Assembly: GCA_963768025.1 (NCBI GenBank)
Contig: CAVYGM010000042.1
Span: 124,001-188,000 of the forward strand
Direction of reading: 5' to 3'
DNA from: CAVYGM01 sp963768025
GTDB lineage: Bacteria; Bacteroidota; Bacteroidia; Cytophagales; Spirosomataceae
DNA length: 64,000 bases
Shown here in pieces: positions 54,674 through 63,541 of the stretch (positions within the stretch are counted from its first letter, which is position 1; each line of letters begins with the position of its first letter). A model generated the notes under the pieces. It ran no database searches, was not told the origin of the DNA, and saw only the letters and a program-made list of their open reading frames with translations. The position numbers and the translations under genes are program-made.

Positions 54674-54725
54674 TTGACCGCCTGCTTTTTTTCTCGATAT
54701 TTGTGGTAGTATGCATGCATACTAC
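54674..54725 (+). promoter_or_regulatory. Promoter plus 20-bp palindrome before the Fe-S operon
   Basis: TTG (54674-54676) and GATATTTG (54696-54703, one base off TAnnTTTG) are 19 bases apart. Immediately downstream GTAGTATGCATGCATACTAC (54706-54725) is a perfect palindrome overlapping the expected transcription start, as expected for a repressor operator. The first gene starts at 54787. Confidence 0.6.
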
Positions 54726-54786
54726 TTTAAAAACATTTTTTGTACTTCACTTGTCCTATATTCACGGATCAACCACTTGACCAACC

Positions 54787-56119
54787 ATGGAAATACTTCA
54801 GCTGATAGCGTTCATTGCCGTTTTTGGCCTAACGATCTGGTTTATAGCCAAGCGAGTGACCTTTATCAAACAAAACATTCAGGTAGGTCGTCCCGAAAAC
54901 CGCACGGATCGCCCGGCCGAACGGCTGGGTGTGATGCTCCGGGTAGCGTTTGGACAAACCAAGATGTTCGACCGCCCCGTGGTGGGTATCATGCACTTTG
55001 TGATCTATGCCGGTTTTCTGCTGATCAATATAGAGGTTCTGGAAATCATCCTGGACGGCATTACGGGCCAACACCGGCTGTTTGCGCCGTGGCTGGGAGG
55101 CTTCTACACGTTCCTCATCAGCTTTTTTGAGTTTCTGGCTGTGGGCGTGTGGGTGGTCTGCGTGGTGTTTCTACTCCGCCGCAACGTTACCAAGGTAGAA
55201 CGCCTGCAAGCGAGCCGCCACCGTGAGATGAACGGCTGGCCTGAGCTAGACGCCAACCTGATCCTGATTTTCGAGATTGTCCTCATGACCGCCATCCTGA
55301 CTATGAATGCCGCCGATCTGGCCTTGCAGGACCTGGGCAGTGCGCACTATACCCAAACGGGTACCTTTGCGTTCAGTCAGTGGCTGAAGCCCCTCTTTGC
55401 GGGCTGGAGCGAAACCAGTCTGATCGTCTACGAACGCGTGGCCTGGTGGATTCACATCGTGGGCATCTTTGGCTTTGCGGTGTACGTCACCTACTCCAAG
55501 CACCTGCACATTGCGCTGGCGTTCCCGAATACCTACTTTGCCCGGCTGATTCCGCGCGGGGAAATGCAGAATATGCCCGAGATAACCAAAGAGGTGAAGA
55601 TCATGCTTGGGGTAGAGCAGCCCGACCCCAACGAACAACCCGCCGAAATAGGGCGGTTTGGGGCCAAGGATGTGATGGATCTGAGCTGGAAAAACCTGAT
55701 GGATGCCTACTCGTGTACCGAATGCGGACGCTGCACCTCGCAGTGCCCGGCCAACCTCACGGGCAAGCTGCTGTCGCCGCGCAAGATTATGATGGACACC
55801 CGCGACCGCCTCGAAGACGTAGGGCGAAATAGGCAGGCCAACGGAGGAACCTTTGTGGACGATGGGAAAAGCCTGCTGCACGACCACATCCTGCAGGAGG
55901 AACTGCTGGCCTGCACTACCTGCAACGCCTGCGTGGAGGCCTGCCCCATCCTGATTAATCCGCTGGATATTATTTTGCAGCTCCGTCGCTACCAGATCAT
56001 GGATGAGGCCAAGGCCCCCGGCTCCTGGAATGCCATGTTCAGCAACCTCGAAACGAGTCAGGCCCCCTGGAAATTTTCGCCCTGCCGACCGGTTCAACTG
56101 GGCTGATGGACTGAAATGA
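54787..56119 (+). CDS. HdrD/NarI-like membrane Fe-S protein (frameshift near the end)
   Basis: This membrane-bound Fe-S electron carrier is 443 residues after removing one extra base near 56085. The N-terminal half has about five helices with His residues that could bind haem, as in NarI/HdrE (VVGIMHFVIYAGFLLINIEV, VAWWIHIVGIFGFAVYV). The C-terminal half carries two 4Fe-4S motifs, CTECGRCTSQCP and CTTCNACVEACP. The corrected end reads APWKFSP then ADRFNWADGLK. It belongs to the heterodisulfide-reductase-related oxidoreductases found widely in Bacteroidota. The electron partners are unknown. The CCG-domain protein downstream is its likely complex partner. Confidence 0.9.
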
Positions 56120-56140
56120 AGAGAATTTTAAATGAATTAG

Positions 56141-56228
56141 TCCTTGGTTCTGAGTTCGTAGTTGTGTTTATGTCTGTAAAGAATTGGATATACTCCATCA
56201 GCAAAAAAACCAAGAACTCAGAACCAAG
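56141..56228. repeat. Intergenic inverted repeat (TTGGTTCTGAGTTC family)
   Basis: TTGGTTCTGAGTTC (near 56144-56157) is exactly inverted as GAACTCAGAACCAA (near 56214-56227), followed by GAACTTG. Core words match the repeat at 5161-5209. It lies between the two Fe-S protein genes. Confidence 0.65.
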
Positions 56229-56292
56229 AACTTGAAATTCACCCAATAAAGATAATGGCTAACAGCCTAACGACCTGACTTCTAAAAACCTA

Positions 56293-57090
56293 ATGAGCGA
56301 AACACCTTATAAAGTACCCACCATGGCCGAGATGGCCGCCCAGGGCGAAATGCCTGAAATTCTGTTTTGGGTAGGTTGCGCCGGCTCATTCGACGACCGG
56401 AGCAAAAAAATCACCATTGCCTTTGTGAAAATCCTCAACCAAATCGGGATCAAGTTTGCCGTATTAGGTACCGAGGAAGGCTGCACCGGCGACCCCGCCC
56501 GGCGGGCGGGTAATGAGTTTTTGTTTCAGATGCAGGCGATGGCCAATATTCAGGTGCTGGATATGTACAACGTGAAGAAGATCGTGACCGCCTGCCCGCA
56601 CTGCTTCAATACCCTCAAAAACGAGTACCCTGAGCTCGGGGGAAACTACGAAGTAATCCACCATTCTACGTTTTTGCAACAACTCATTGACGAAGGCCGG
56701 ATAAAAATCGAGGGGGGAGGTGCCTTCAAGGGCCGCAAAATCACCTTCCACGACTCCTGCTACCTGGGCCGGGCCAATGGCATATACGAGGCCCCGCGGT
56801 CGGTACTGGAAGCACTCGACGCCGATCTGGTAGAAATGAAGCGCAGCAAAGCCAAAGGACTCTGCTGCGGAGCCGGAGGCGGGCAGATGTTCAAGGAGCC
56901 CGAGCCTGGCAAAAAGGATGTCAACATCGAGCGCATCGAGGAAGCCCTGGCCACTGGGGCCGATACCGTAGCCGTATCCTGTCCTTTTTGCATGGTGATG
57001 ATGACCGACGGCGTCAAAAACAAAAACAAGGAAGAATCCGTGCGTGTGTACGATCTGGCCGAGCTGGTGGCTCAGGCCAATGGCTGGTAA
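56293..57090 (+). CDS. CCG-domain Fe-S protein (HdrB/GlpC-like)
   Basis: A 265-residue cytoplasmic protein with two cysteine-rich CCG-type domains: LFWVGCAGSFDDRS, GTEEGCTGDPARR, VTACPHCFNTLKNEYP in the first half and FHDSCYLGRANG, GLCCGAGGGQMF, VSCPFCMVMMTDG in the second. In HdrB this arrangement binds the noncubane 4Fe-4S clusters that reduce disulfides. It works with the membrane Fe-S protein encoded just upstream. The in vivo acceptor in this aerobic-looking bacterium is unknown. Confidence 0.92.
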   Translation: MSETPYKVPTMAEMAAQGEMPEILFWVGCAGSFDDRSKKITIAFVKILNQIGIKFAVLGTEEGCTGDPARRAGNEFLFQMQAMANIQVLDMYNVKKIVTACPHCFNTLKNEYPELGGNYEVIHHSTFLQQLIDEGRIKIEGGGAFKGRKITFHDSCYLGRANGIYEAPRSVLEALDADLVEMKRSKAKGLCCGAGGGQMFKEPEPGKKDVNIERIEEALATGADTVAVSCPFCMVMMTDGVKNKNKEESVRVYDLAELVAQANGW

Positions 57091-57093
57091 GCG

Positions 57094-57609
57094 TCAGAGT
57101 ACCTTCTGCATGATATAGTCGGTTTGCGGATCGGTGCCGAGCAGGAATGTGGCGCTCCCGGTGATGGTGAAGCCGATTTTTTCGTAAAAACGTACGGCGC
57201 GGGGATTCTGAGGCCACACGCCGAGCCACACGAGTCCGTACCCTTGTTCGCGAATCCAGTCCAGGCAGCGCTGCATAAATACCAGGGCCAAGCCCTGACC
57301 TTGAAAAGGGCCATCCAGGTAAAAACGGGCGATTTCTACCGCCGAGGAGGTGGACGTACCGAAAGGGGGCTTGTTAAGGGTCAGCTTGGTGTAGGCGGCC
57401 ATGGTTTCGTCGATGCGGGCAATCAGATAACAAGTTTCTTCCCGCTGGAAATCAAGCCTGAAATTCTCGACCGAGAACGCCTCCTCGCAGTACAAGGCCA
57501 TGTTTTCCGGGGTATTTTGAGCCGAATACGTTTCTATGAAAAGCCTTTGGCCAAATACCCGCAGCGGTTCTTCATCGGCTTGGGTGGCCACATAAAATGA
57601 AAAATGCAT
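57094..57609 (-). CDS. GNAT family N-acetyltransferase
   Basis: A 171-residue acetyltransferase beginning MHFSFYVATQADEEPLRVFG. The core has VEIARFYLDGPFQGQGLALVFMQ (acetyl-CoA pyrophosphate loop QGQGLA) and WLGVWPQNPRAVRFYEKIGF. The C-terminus is LLGTDPQTDYIMQKVL. The substrate is not predictable. It is convergent with the Fe-S gene, the stops being 3 bp apart. Confidence 0.9.
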   Translation of the reverse strand: MHFSFYVATQADEEPLRVFGQRLFIETYSAQNTPENMALYCEEAFSVENFRLDFQREETCYLIARIDETMAAYTKLTLNKPPFGTSTSSAVEIARFYLDGPFQGQGLALVFMQRCLDWIREQGYGLVWLGVWPQNPRAVRFYEKIGFTITGSATFLLGTDPQTDYIMQKVL

Positions 57610-57793
57610 ATACTTCGTTAGATTTACACCCTACTTCCTGTCTCACGAAACGCACTGAGCTTCATCAAAATAGGCTCAGCGAGCGTAAGACTTACACAAA
57701 GATAAGAACCCTAGGGGGGATTTTAGTGTTTTTTCAGAAGGGGTTCAAAGCCCGAATGCCGTTCTGGCAGCTATCCATCAAACGAAGAAGACT

Positions 57794-58303
57794 ATGTATT
57801 TACATTTTGACGAAATCAGTTTTGACGCCCGCCTGTGGATTTACCAGGCCGACCGTCTGCTTACCGATCAGGAGGTGAGCCTCATTACGCAGGTACTTAC
57901 TGCGGCCATTGATGGCTGGGAAGCGCATAATCATCAGCTACTGGCCTCCGCCAAAGTTTTTCACCACCGTTTTGTGATCATCGCCGTAGATGAGGCGCAT
58001 GAGCTACCCAGCGGGTGCTCCATCGACAAATCGGTGCATTGGCTGCAGGAACTCGGCCAACGGCTGGGCGTAGACTTTTTTGACCGCTCGGTGGTGTACC
58101 AGGATGATGCCGGTGGGGTGCACACCCTGCCCGTTTCGGCGGTGAAGCAGGCAGTAGCCAACGAGGAGATAGGCTCGGGTACGCTGGTGTTTGATAATCT
58201 GGTCGCTACCAAAGCGCAGTGGATGAAACGCTGGAAAGTACCCGCCGACCGTACCTGGATCAAACGGTACTTTAAGGAGGAAGCAACCCAGAAATCGCTT
58301 TGA
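57794..58303 (+). CDS. Conserved Bacteroidota hypothetical protein
   Basis: A 169-residue soluble protein found across Bacteroidota, sometimes mislabelled ABC transporter ATPase. It has no Walker motifs. Recognisable stretches: FDARLWIYQADRLLTDQEV, HHRFVIIAVDEAHELPSGCS and IDKSVHWLQELGQRLGVDFF. The SGCSID segment holds the single invariant-looking Cys. It lies upstream of gldH on the same strand. Function unknown. Confidence 0.8.
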   Translation: MYLHFDEISFDARLWIYQADRLLTDQEVSLITQVLTAAIDGWEAHNHQLLASAKVFHHRFVIIAVDEAHELPSGCSIDKSVHWLQELGQRLGVDFFDRSVVYQDDAGGVHTLPVSAVKQAVANEEIGSGTLVFDNLVATKAQWMKRWKVPADRTWIKRYFKEEATQKSL

Positions 58304-58407
58304 CCAGGCCACAGGCAGCGCCAGGACTACTCACTCAACCAGATTCCAAAGGATTTTGAAAGGTAAACTAAGCCTCTTAGTTTTGCTACGTACTTTATAG
58401 AACCTGA

Positions 58408-58893
58408 ATGAAAACCATAAAACTGATTGCGCTTCTGGCTGTACTGCTGTTTGGAATAAGCTGCGACCAAAATACCCTGTACAAGGCTTACGAAGACATA
58501 GACGACGGACAGTGGTACGTCGATAAGGAGTTTTCTTTTCAGTTTGAGGTAGGTGACACCACTCAGGCCTATACCCTATACTACCTGATCCGGAACGCCC
58601 AGCAGTATCCGTATTACAATTTGTACCTCAACCGGGAGATGACAGGGCCCGACGGCAACCTGATGATGACACGGCTGGAAGAAATGTATCTGTCGGATCA
58701 AACCACCGGCAAACCCCGTGGCAGCGGACTGGGCGACTTATTTGATCATAAAATTAGATTTATGAAAAACTATCGTTTTCCACAAGCCGGAAAGTATACC
58801 ATCACCATAGCTCAATCCATGCGGCAAAACCCCCTCCCGCACATTCTGGGGGTAGGTCTGAGTATAGAAAAAGTCCAACCCGCTACTCTTTAA
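58408..58893 (+). CDS. gldH: Gliding motility lipoprotein GldH
   Basis: This 161-residue lipoprotein (LFGISC lipobox at residue ~22) has the GldH pattern: CDQNTLYKAYEDIDDGQWY, FSFQFEVGDTTQAYTLYYL, RNAQQYPYYNLYL and ITIAQSMRQNPLPHILGVG. GldH is required for gliding in Flavobacterium and is part of the wider set of Gld lipoproteins linked to the type IX secretion/motility machinery. It is located in the periplasm or at the outer membrane. Confidence 0.9.
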   Translation: MKTIKLIALLAVLLFGISCDQNTLYKAYEDIDDGQWYVDKEFSFQFEVGDTTQAYTLYYLIRNAQQYPYYNLYLNREMTGPDGNLMMTRLEEMYLSDQTTGKPRGSGLGDLFDHKIRFMKNYRFPQAGKYTITIAQSMRQNPLPHILGVGLSIEKVQPATL

Positions 58894-58905
58894 AGATTTT
58901 TAGTT

Positions 58906-59535
58906 ATGTCCGTTTTTTTGCCTTTTTTCCCCCTGAATCTTGTTGTATACCCGGGTGAAAAGCTGAACCTTCACATTTTTGAGGAGCGCTACCGTCAGCT
59001 CATAAATGAGTGCCTCGAAACCGGAAAATCGTTCGGAATTCCGACTTTTCTGGATAACCGCCTGCCGGGCTGCGGCACCGAGGTGAAGGTGACGGCCCTC
59101 CACGAGCGCCATGCTGACGGTACGATGGATGTCTCCACCGAAGGGCTTTATGTTTTCAAAATAGAAACATTCGATAACCCCGTACCTGATAAGCTGTACG
59201 CCGGGGGTGAGGTGGCCTACCTCACCGAAGATACCGACCTGATCAGGCCCCTTCCCCAGCTCATCGAGCTTTTGGAAAGCCTATACGGCCTGCTCACGAC
59301 GGCCGTGGAATACAACGTAGAAAAATCTCCTTTTTCTTTTCAGGTAGCCCACAAAGCCGGGCTGTCCCTGGACGACGAGTACGCCCTGCTTACCATGAAG
59401 CGGGAAAGCGCCCGCCAGCAGTTTTTGATACAGCACCTCCTGAAAGTAATCCCGGTGGTGAGGGAAATGGAACAGACCAAGGACCGGATCCGGATGAATG
59501 GTCACTTTAAGAATCTTGATCCGCTGGACTTTTAG
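58906..59535 (+). CDS. LON peptidase substrate-binding (N-terminal) domain protein
   Basis: A 209-residue protein consisting of the Lon N-terminal domain alone: LPFFPLNLVVYPGEKLNLHIFEERYRQL, FGIPTF, GTEVKVTALHERHADGTMDV and a helical C-terminus. No AAA+ or protease domain follows. Such stand-alone proteins are widespread and their role is unclear, perhaps substrate recognition. It begins 12 bp after gldH and its 3' end overlaps the convergent transporter gene by 29 bp. Confidence 0.88.
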   Translation: MSVFLPFFPLNLVVYPGEKLNLHIFEERYRQLINECLETGKSFGIPTFLDNRLPGCGTEVKVTALHERHADGTMDVSTEGLYVFKIETFDNPVPDKLYAGGEVAYLTEDTDLIRPLPQLIELLESLYGLLTTAVEYNVEKSPFSFQVAHKAGLSLDDEYALLTMKRESARQQFLIQHLLKVIPVVREMEQTKDRIRMNGHFKNLDPLDF

Positions 59536-60901
59536 TCGTCGCTTCCCCCTCTGCCTTTGAACCTGGCTTCTTACGGCGGCGCGACGGGCGGCGCCGTTTT
59601 TTGGCTTCCAAGGCCTCCTGGCTTGTGCCTTCGACTGACGCCTCTTTACGTTCCAGGGGCACGGCTACGGAGTCTGCAAGAGCAGGAGTAGGGCGGGACT
59701 CATCCCGCGCTGGCTTTGGTTTTCGGGGCGGACGCTTCGCGGAAGATCGACGGCTACTATCAAACGTTTCCTGGTCCCGCTGGAAGCCCGGATGTCGCTC
59801 TACCGCTTTTTCTTCGGCAACCTCTTTCCCTGGTTCGCCCAGCAGGAAGCCATACGGTTCGAGGGTCGAACTAGCATCCAGGATTACCTTCAAAATAGCC
59901 GTAATCGGCAAGGCCAAAATCAGCCCCGGTAGCCCCCACAACTGACCGCCCAACAACAGCATCACGATAGCGGCCAGCGGATTGACACTCACTTTGGAGC
60001 CTACGATATTGGGTGTTATAAAATTACCCTCCAAAAACTGCACAAAGCTCATCACGCCAATTACGCCCAACGCCGACCAGGGAGAATCTTCGGTAATAAT
60101 GCTCATCAAAGCAGGAAAAAGCGATCCTATCAGGATACCTATGTACGGAATGAGGATAAGGAAGGCGGCGAGGAAGCCGAAGAAAACCGCGTAGTCTATT
60201 CCCAGAATAAGCAGGCCGATGGTGTTGAGAATACCTACGATCAAAATCACCAGCAGCAGACCGGCCATGTAGCTCTGGATCACCTCGTATATCTTGTTCA
60301 GGATCTTGTCTATCCTGACGTTCGGGACTTTGTAAAAGGCCTTGTGTACAAACCGACGGAAGAAATCGCGGTAGAGCAGGAAGAAAAACACGTAGAGCGG
60401 TACCAGCGTGGCTGTGGTGAGGGTACCGGTGGTGGCTACCAGTGTACCCAATAATAGGGCGCGACTGTCGCTTAGCGCAGTGACAAGGTACCCTTTCGCC
60501 CGGCTTACCTGTTCGCTACGGCTTACATTGAAGTAGCGTTCTCCCATGGAAGTGAGTTGTTCCAGCAGCGCTTCGGCTTTTTGGGTGATGCGGGGCAGTT
60601 CGTCGGCAAAGCTTGCTACCTGAACGGACACCAGGTAGATCAATACGGCTATGACAACGATGAACAGGAGGATGCTGAGGGTAATGGCCAGTAACCGGGG
60701 AAGCTTCCAGCGTTCCAGCCGCTCACAAACGGGATGCAGTAAAATTGAAATCAGGACCGCGAATAACAGGGGAATGAGCGTCTCTTTTAACGCGTGCAGG
60801 ATAAATATACCAGCAATGAGGGAAACCAGAATAGCGGCTAACTTAAAGTATCCTGGTGTTTGATTACCTTTGCTTGGTACAGCCCCGGAAGAAAAATTCA
60901 T
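59507..60901 (-). CDS. AI-2E family transporter with a long basic C-terminal tail
   Basis: A 464-residue membrane protein of the TqsA/YdiK (AI-2E) family with about eight helices in residues 18-345 (LIPLLFAVLISILLHPVCER, LVPLYVFFFLLYRDFFRRFV, LLLGGQLWGLPGLILALPI). The last ~105 residues are a disordered Lys/Arg/Pro/Ser-rich tail (SSRRSSAKRPPRKPKPARD, KKRRRPSRRRKKPGSKAEG) not usual for the family. It may bind nucleic acid or membrane surface. The start codon overlaps the divergent start codon of the next gene. Confidence 0.88.
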   Translation of the reverse strand: MNFSSGAVPSKGNQTPGYFKLAAILVSLIAGIFILHALKETLIPLLFAVLISILLHPVCERLERWKLPRLLAITLSILLFIVVIAVLIYLVSVQVASFADELPRITQKAEALLEQLTSMGERYFNVSRSEQVSRAKGYLVTALSDSRALLLGTLVATTGTLTTATLVPLYVFFFLLYRDFFRRFVHKAFYKVPNVRIDKILNKIYEVIQSYMAGLLLVILIVGILNTIGLLILGIDYAVFFGFLAAFLILIPYIGILIGSLFPALMSIITEDSPWSALGVIGVMSFVQFLEGNFITPNIVGSKVSVNPLAAIVMLLLGGQLWGLPGLILALPITAILKVILDASSTLEPYGFLLGEPGKEVAEEKAVERHPGFQRDQETFDSSRRSSAKRPPRKPKPARDESRPTPALADSVAVPLERKEASVEGTSQEALEAKKRRRPSRRRKKPGSKAEGEATTKSPADQDS

Positions 60902-61742
60902 GATAAAGTTTGTTTATATATGGTTGGCATTAAAAGTGGTACTTTGTGGCTGTCAGCCCGATCGGCGGCAAAATGGCTTTACAAAAGCGCGATCTGATTA
61001 CAAAGTTAGCAAAATAGGCAGGCTTCCCGCGCTTGCAAACGAAAGTTCAGGCCTGGCACGTAACGGGGAGCACCAAACGCTGTGGACCCACAACGACAGC
61101 GGAGGCCGACCCGAACTCTTCGAAATTGATTACGAGGGGAATCTGCTCTCCACGCTGATTGTACCCAACGCCCAAAATACGGACTGGGAAGACCTGGCCC
61201 AAAGTCCTGACGGTACTCTCTACATAGGGGACATGGGAAACAACGGCAACAACCGGCAGGATCTGACGATCTACCCCTTATCCCCGACGCAGAAGAGCCT
61301 CCCTCCCATTACGTTTCGCTACGCCGATCAAACGGCCCTTCCGCCCCCGTCAAGTGCTTTTAACTTCGATTGTGAGGCTTTTTTTTACTATAAAGACACA
61401 CTTTATCTTTTCTCGAAAAATCGGGGAAAGAAGGACTTGCTGGTAAAACTATACGGGCTTCCAGCCCGTCCCGGCGACTACACGATCCCGGTAAAAGACA
61501 GTATATTCATCAATAGTCCCGTTACCGCCGCTGACGTTAACCCCTCCGGGACCACTTTTGCGCTGCTGACGTACGGAAAAATCCTTTTGTTCGGAATTGA
61601 AAACGGAAAGATAAACTTTGATCATCCCAAAGATTGTATCAAGATTGGGAAAGGGCAGGAAGAAGCGCTCGTATTCGTGAATGATACCGATTTGATCCTC
61701 TCGAACGAACAGCGGGGCCTGTATCTGGTCAAGCATAAGTAG
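60900..61742 (+). CDS. Lipoprotein with beta-propeller fold
   Basis: This 280-residue lipoprotein (LALKVVLCGC, Cys at residue ~18) has propeller-like repeats: LARNGEHQTLWTHNDSGGRP, DWEDLAQSPDGTLYIGDMGN, FNFDCEAFFYYKDTLYLFSK and EEALVFVNDTDLIL. It resembles uncharacterised outer-membrane lipoproteins of Bacteroidota. A catalytic role is not evident. Its ATG at 60900 overlaps the divergent ATG of the AI-2E gene by two bases, leaving no intergenic DNA. Confidence 0.75.
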   Translation: MIKFVYIWLALKVVLCGCQPDRRQNGFTKARSDYKVSKIGRLPALANESSGLARNGEHQTLWTHNDSGGRPELFEIDYEGNLLSTLIVPNAQNTDWEDLAQSPDGTLYIGDMGNNGNNRQDLTIYPLSPTQKSLPPITFRYADQTALPPPSSAFNFDCEAFFYYKDTLYLFSKNRGKKDLLVKLYGLPARPGDYTIPVKDSIFINSPVTAADVNPSGTTFALLTYGKILLFGIENGKINFDHPKDCIKIGKGQEEALVFVNDTDLILSNEQRGLYLVKHK

Positions 61743-62008
61743 GTAGCTGTTAGCTGGCAGCTTCGCATGTATCTGATTGTAGTCAACTCCATACTTTCAT
61801 TATGGGTAGGTACTTACAGCTTCATTTTGACAAAAAAGCCAACAAGCTACTGTTTCACAAAGCCTTATGAAGAGCTGGCCGCGATCTGTCAATAGCCATT
61901 AGCCGGTCGGATGATGTTAAATTTATGTTATTATTGTCTTTTGATTAATAATCAGACCTACACATCCGCTAATTTCGACTTTGAAATAACCCAACTAACA
62001 CTCACTCC
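61743..62008. other. Promoter region of the response regulator gene
   Basis: 266 bp without a gene. The stretch near 61925-61950 (ATGTTATTATTGTCTTTTG) resembles an AT-rich promoter with a partial -7 box. Nothing else was recognised. Confidence 0.4.
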
Positions 62009-62719
62009 ATGTGCGCCGCAAAAGCAACCCAGGTAGTCCAAAAAATACTCGTGGTTGATGATGATCCGGATATTGTTGAATTGCTTGAATATAACCTTCA
62101 AAAGGAAGGCTACGAGGTAAGAACAGCTCCCGACGGAAAAAAAGGGCTGGAAATAGCCCGGGAAATGCGCCCCGATCTTATCGTGCTGGACATCATGATG
62201 CCTCAACTAGATGGCATCGAAACCGCCCGCATGATCCGCAACGACAGTGAGTTGCGGGATACCTACATCCTGTTCCTTACGGCCCGGTCGGAGGAGTACT
62301 CAGAAATAGCGGCCTTTGAAATAGGAGCGGACGATTACATTACCAAGCCCATCAAACCCAGGGCGCTGATGAGTCGCATTAATGCGCTATTTCGGCGGGA
62401 AGCGCAAAAATCCGATACGGGCGAAGAACTCGACATTGCCGGCCTGTCCATTGACCGAAAAAACTATTCGGTTAAGCAGGATGAAAAATCCATTATTCTG
62501 CCAAAAAAGGAATTCGAACTGCTGTTTTTTCTAGCCAGCAGTCCCAACAAAGTATTCAGCCGGGAGGAACTGCTCCACAAAATATGGGGCGCGGACATCT
62601 ACGTACTGGAACGAACCGTGGACGTACACATCCGCAAGCTGCGCGAAAAACTAGGCGACGGCCTGATCAGAACCCTGAAAGGCGTGGGCTACATGTTTAC
62701 CGACCAGCCCGAGCAATAG
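62009..62719 (+). CDS. OmpR/PhoB-type response regulator
   Basis: A 236-residue protein: receiver domain with VVDDDPDIVELLE, phospho-acceptor Asp in LIVLDIMMPQLDGIE, FLTARS and Lys in DDYITKPIKP, then a winged-helix DNA-binding domain (LPKKEFELLFFLASSPNKVF, VDVHIRKLREKLGDGLIRTL, KGVGYMF). It resembles Bacteroidota PhoB-like regulators. No kinase gene is adjacent, unlike the usual arrangement. The histidine kinase may be elsewhere. Confidence 0.93.
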   Translation: MCAAKATQVVQKILVVDDDPDIVELLEYNLQKEGYEVRTAPDGKKGLEIAREMRPDLIVLDIMMPQLDGIETARMIRNDSELRDTYILFLTARSEEYSEIAAFEIGADDYITKPIKPRALMSRINALFRREAQKSDTGEELDIAGLSIDRKNYSVKQDEKSIILPKKEFELLFFLASSPNKVFSREELLHKIWGADIYVLERTVDVHIRKLREKLGDGLIRTLKGVGYMFTDQPEQ

Positions 62720-62734
62720 ATCTCGGCCGCTGAA

Positions 62735-63416
62735 TCAGGTTTTACTTTTACGACCTGCCTTGTAAGCATCGTATTCTTCCAGCAATTTTACAATATCGTT
62801 TTCGGTTTCAAAGTTTAATTGCTCTTCCTTGATCACGTATTGCATCAGGTTTTTTTCGTCATTCAGGATGTGCAGAAGATCCTTTCTGGCGTTTTTCTTC
62901 ATGGGGTACATCCGGCCGTTCTTAAGCACATACAGCTCGTTGCCCATATCGAAGCTCTTGATCGTGGTAGCCGAGTTGTAGGGTCTTTCTTCCCGCATCC
63001 TCATTTCGTAGCGTTTGAGCAGCTTGGTGTTGCCATCGTGGAGCACCCGGTAAAAGCTCTTCTGGTTTTGATTCCCGGCGACCGGAAACCCATTTCGAAA
63101 GATAAACAGATCCTTGCCCGTAGGGATGGCGAAGCCGCTGATCTCCGGGCCCAGCCGGTACATTTTTCCATCTTTTTCGTATTCCACTTCATCTTTGTAG
63201 GCATCGTACCGCATTTTGATACCATCCACCACCTTCCCCCCATTGGCCATCGTCACCGAGCCGGTGTACCAATCTTCGACCAGATAGGGGGTTCCTTCTA
63301 CGTCGGTATATTGAATTTCGCTCACAACGCGCCCGTTGATGTCATACATGAATTGCGCCTGGGCGGAGGTCATCAGCCCAGACGGCAACTAGCAAACTAG
63401 CTATGGTCTTTTTCAT
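62735..63416 (-). CDS. Exported hypothetical protein (frameshift in signal peptide)
   Basis: The frame from 63388 lacks a signal sequence start. Removing one extra base near 63370 joins MKKTIASLLVAVW (start at 63416) to LMTSAQAQFMYDINGRVVSE, giving a clean signal peptide cleaved after SAQA and a 226-residue protein. The mature part is beta-rich (YLVEDWYTGSVTMANGGKVV, KDLFIFRNGFPVAGNQN) and ends with a helical charged tail. No family recognised. Similar small exported proteins are common in Cytophagales. Confidence 0.75.
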
Positions 63417-63511
63417 AATGTAAGGTAATTAATAGGGGTAAGGTATCGTCTTGGTCACAACTACTGTACGCACGAATCTGATAGATGTATGCGTGAACCT
63501 GTCATCTTTGC

Positions 63512-63519
63512 GTACTTTT
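63512..63519 (+). promoter_or_regulatory. -7 box (TACTTTTG) upstream of the nuoN frame
   Basis: TACTTTTG matches TAnnTTTG and lies 22 bases before the putative TTG start of nuoN, implying a very short leader. nuoN normally ends a long nuo operon. A local promoter would mean it is separated from the rest here, or that the match is chance. Confidence 0.35.
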
Positions 63520-63541
63520 GTTAAAAAAACTGTTCCACTGG

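Noticed and set aside
57794..58303. ABC transporter ATPase, as often labelled in databases
   Set aside because: No Walker A, Walker B or signature motif is present in the 169 residues.
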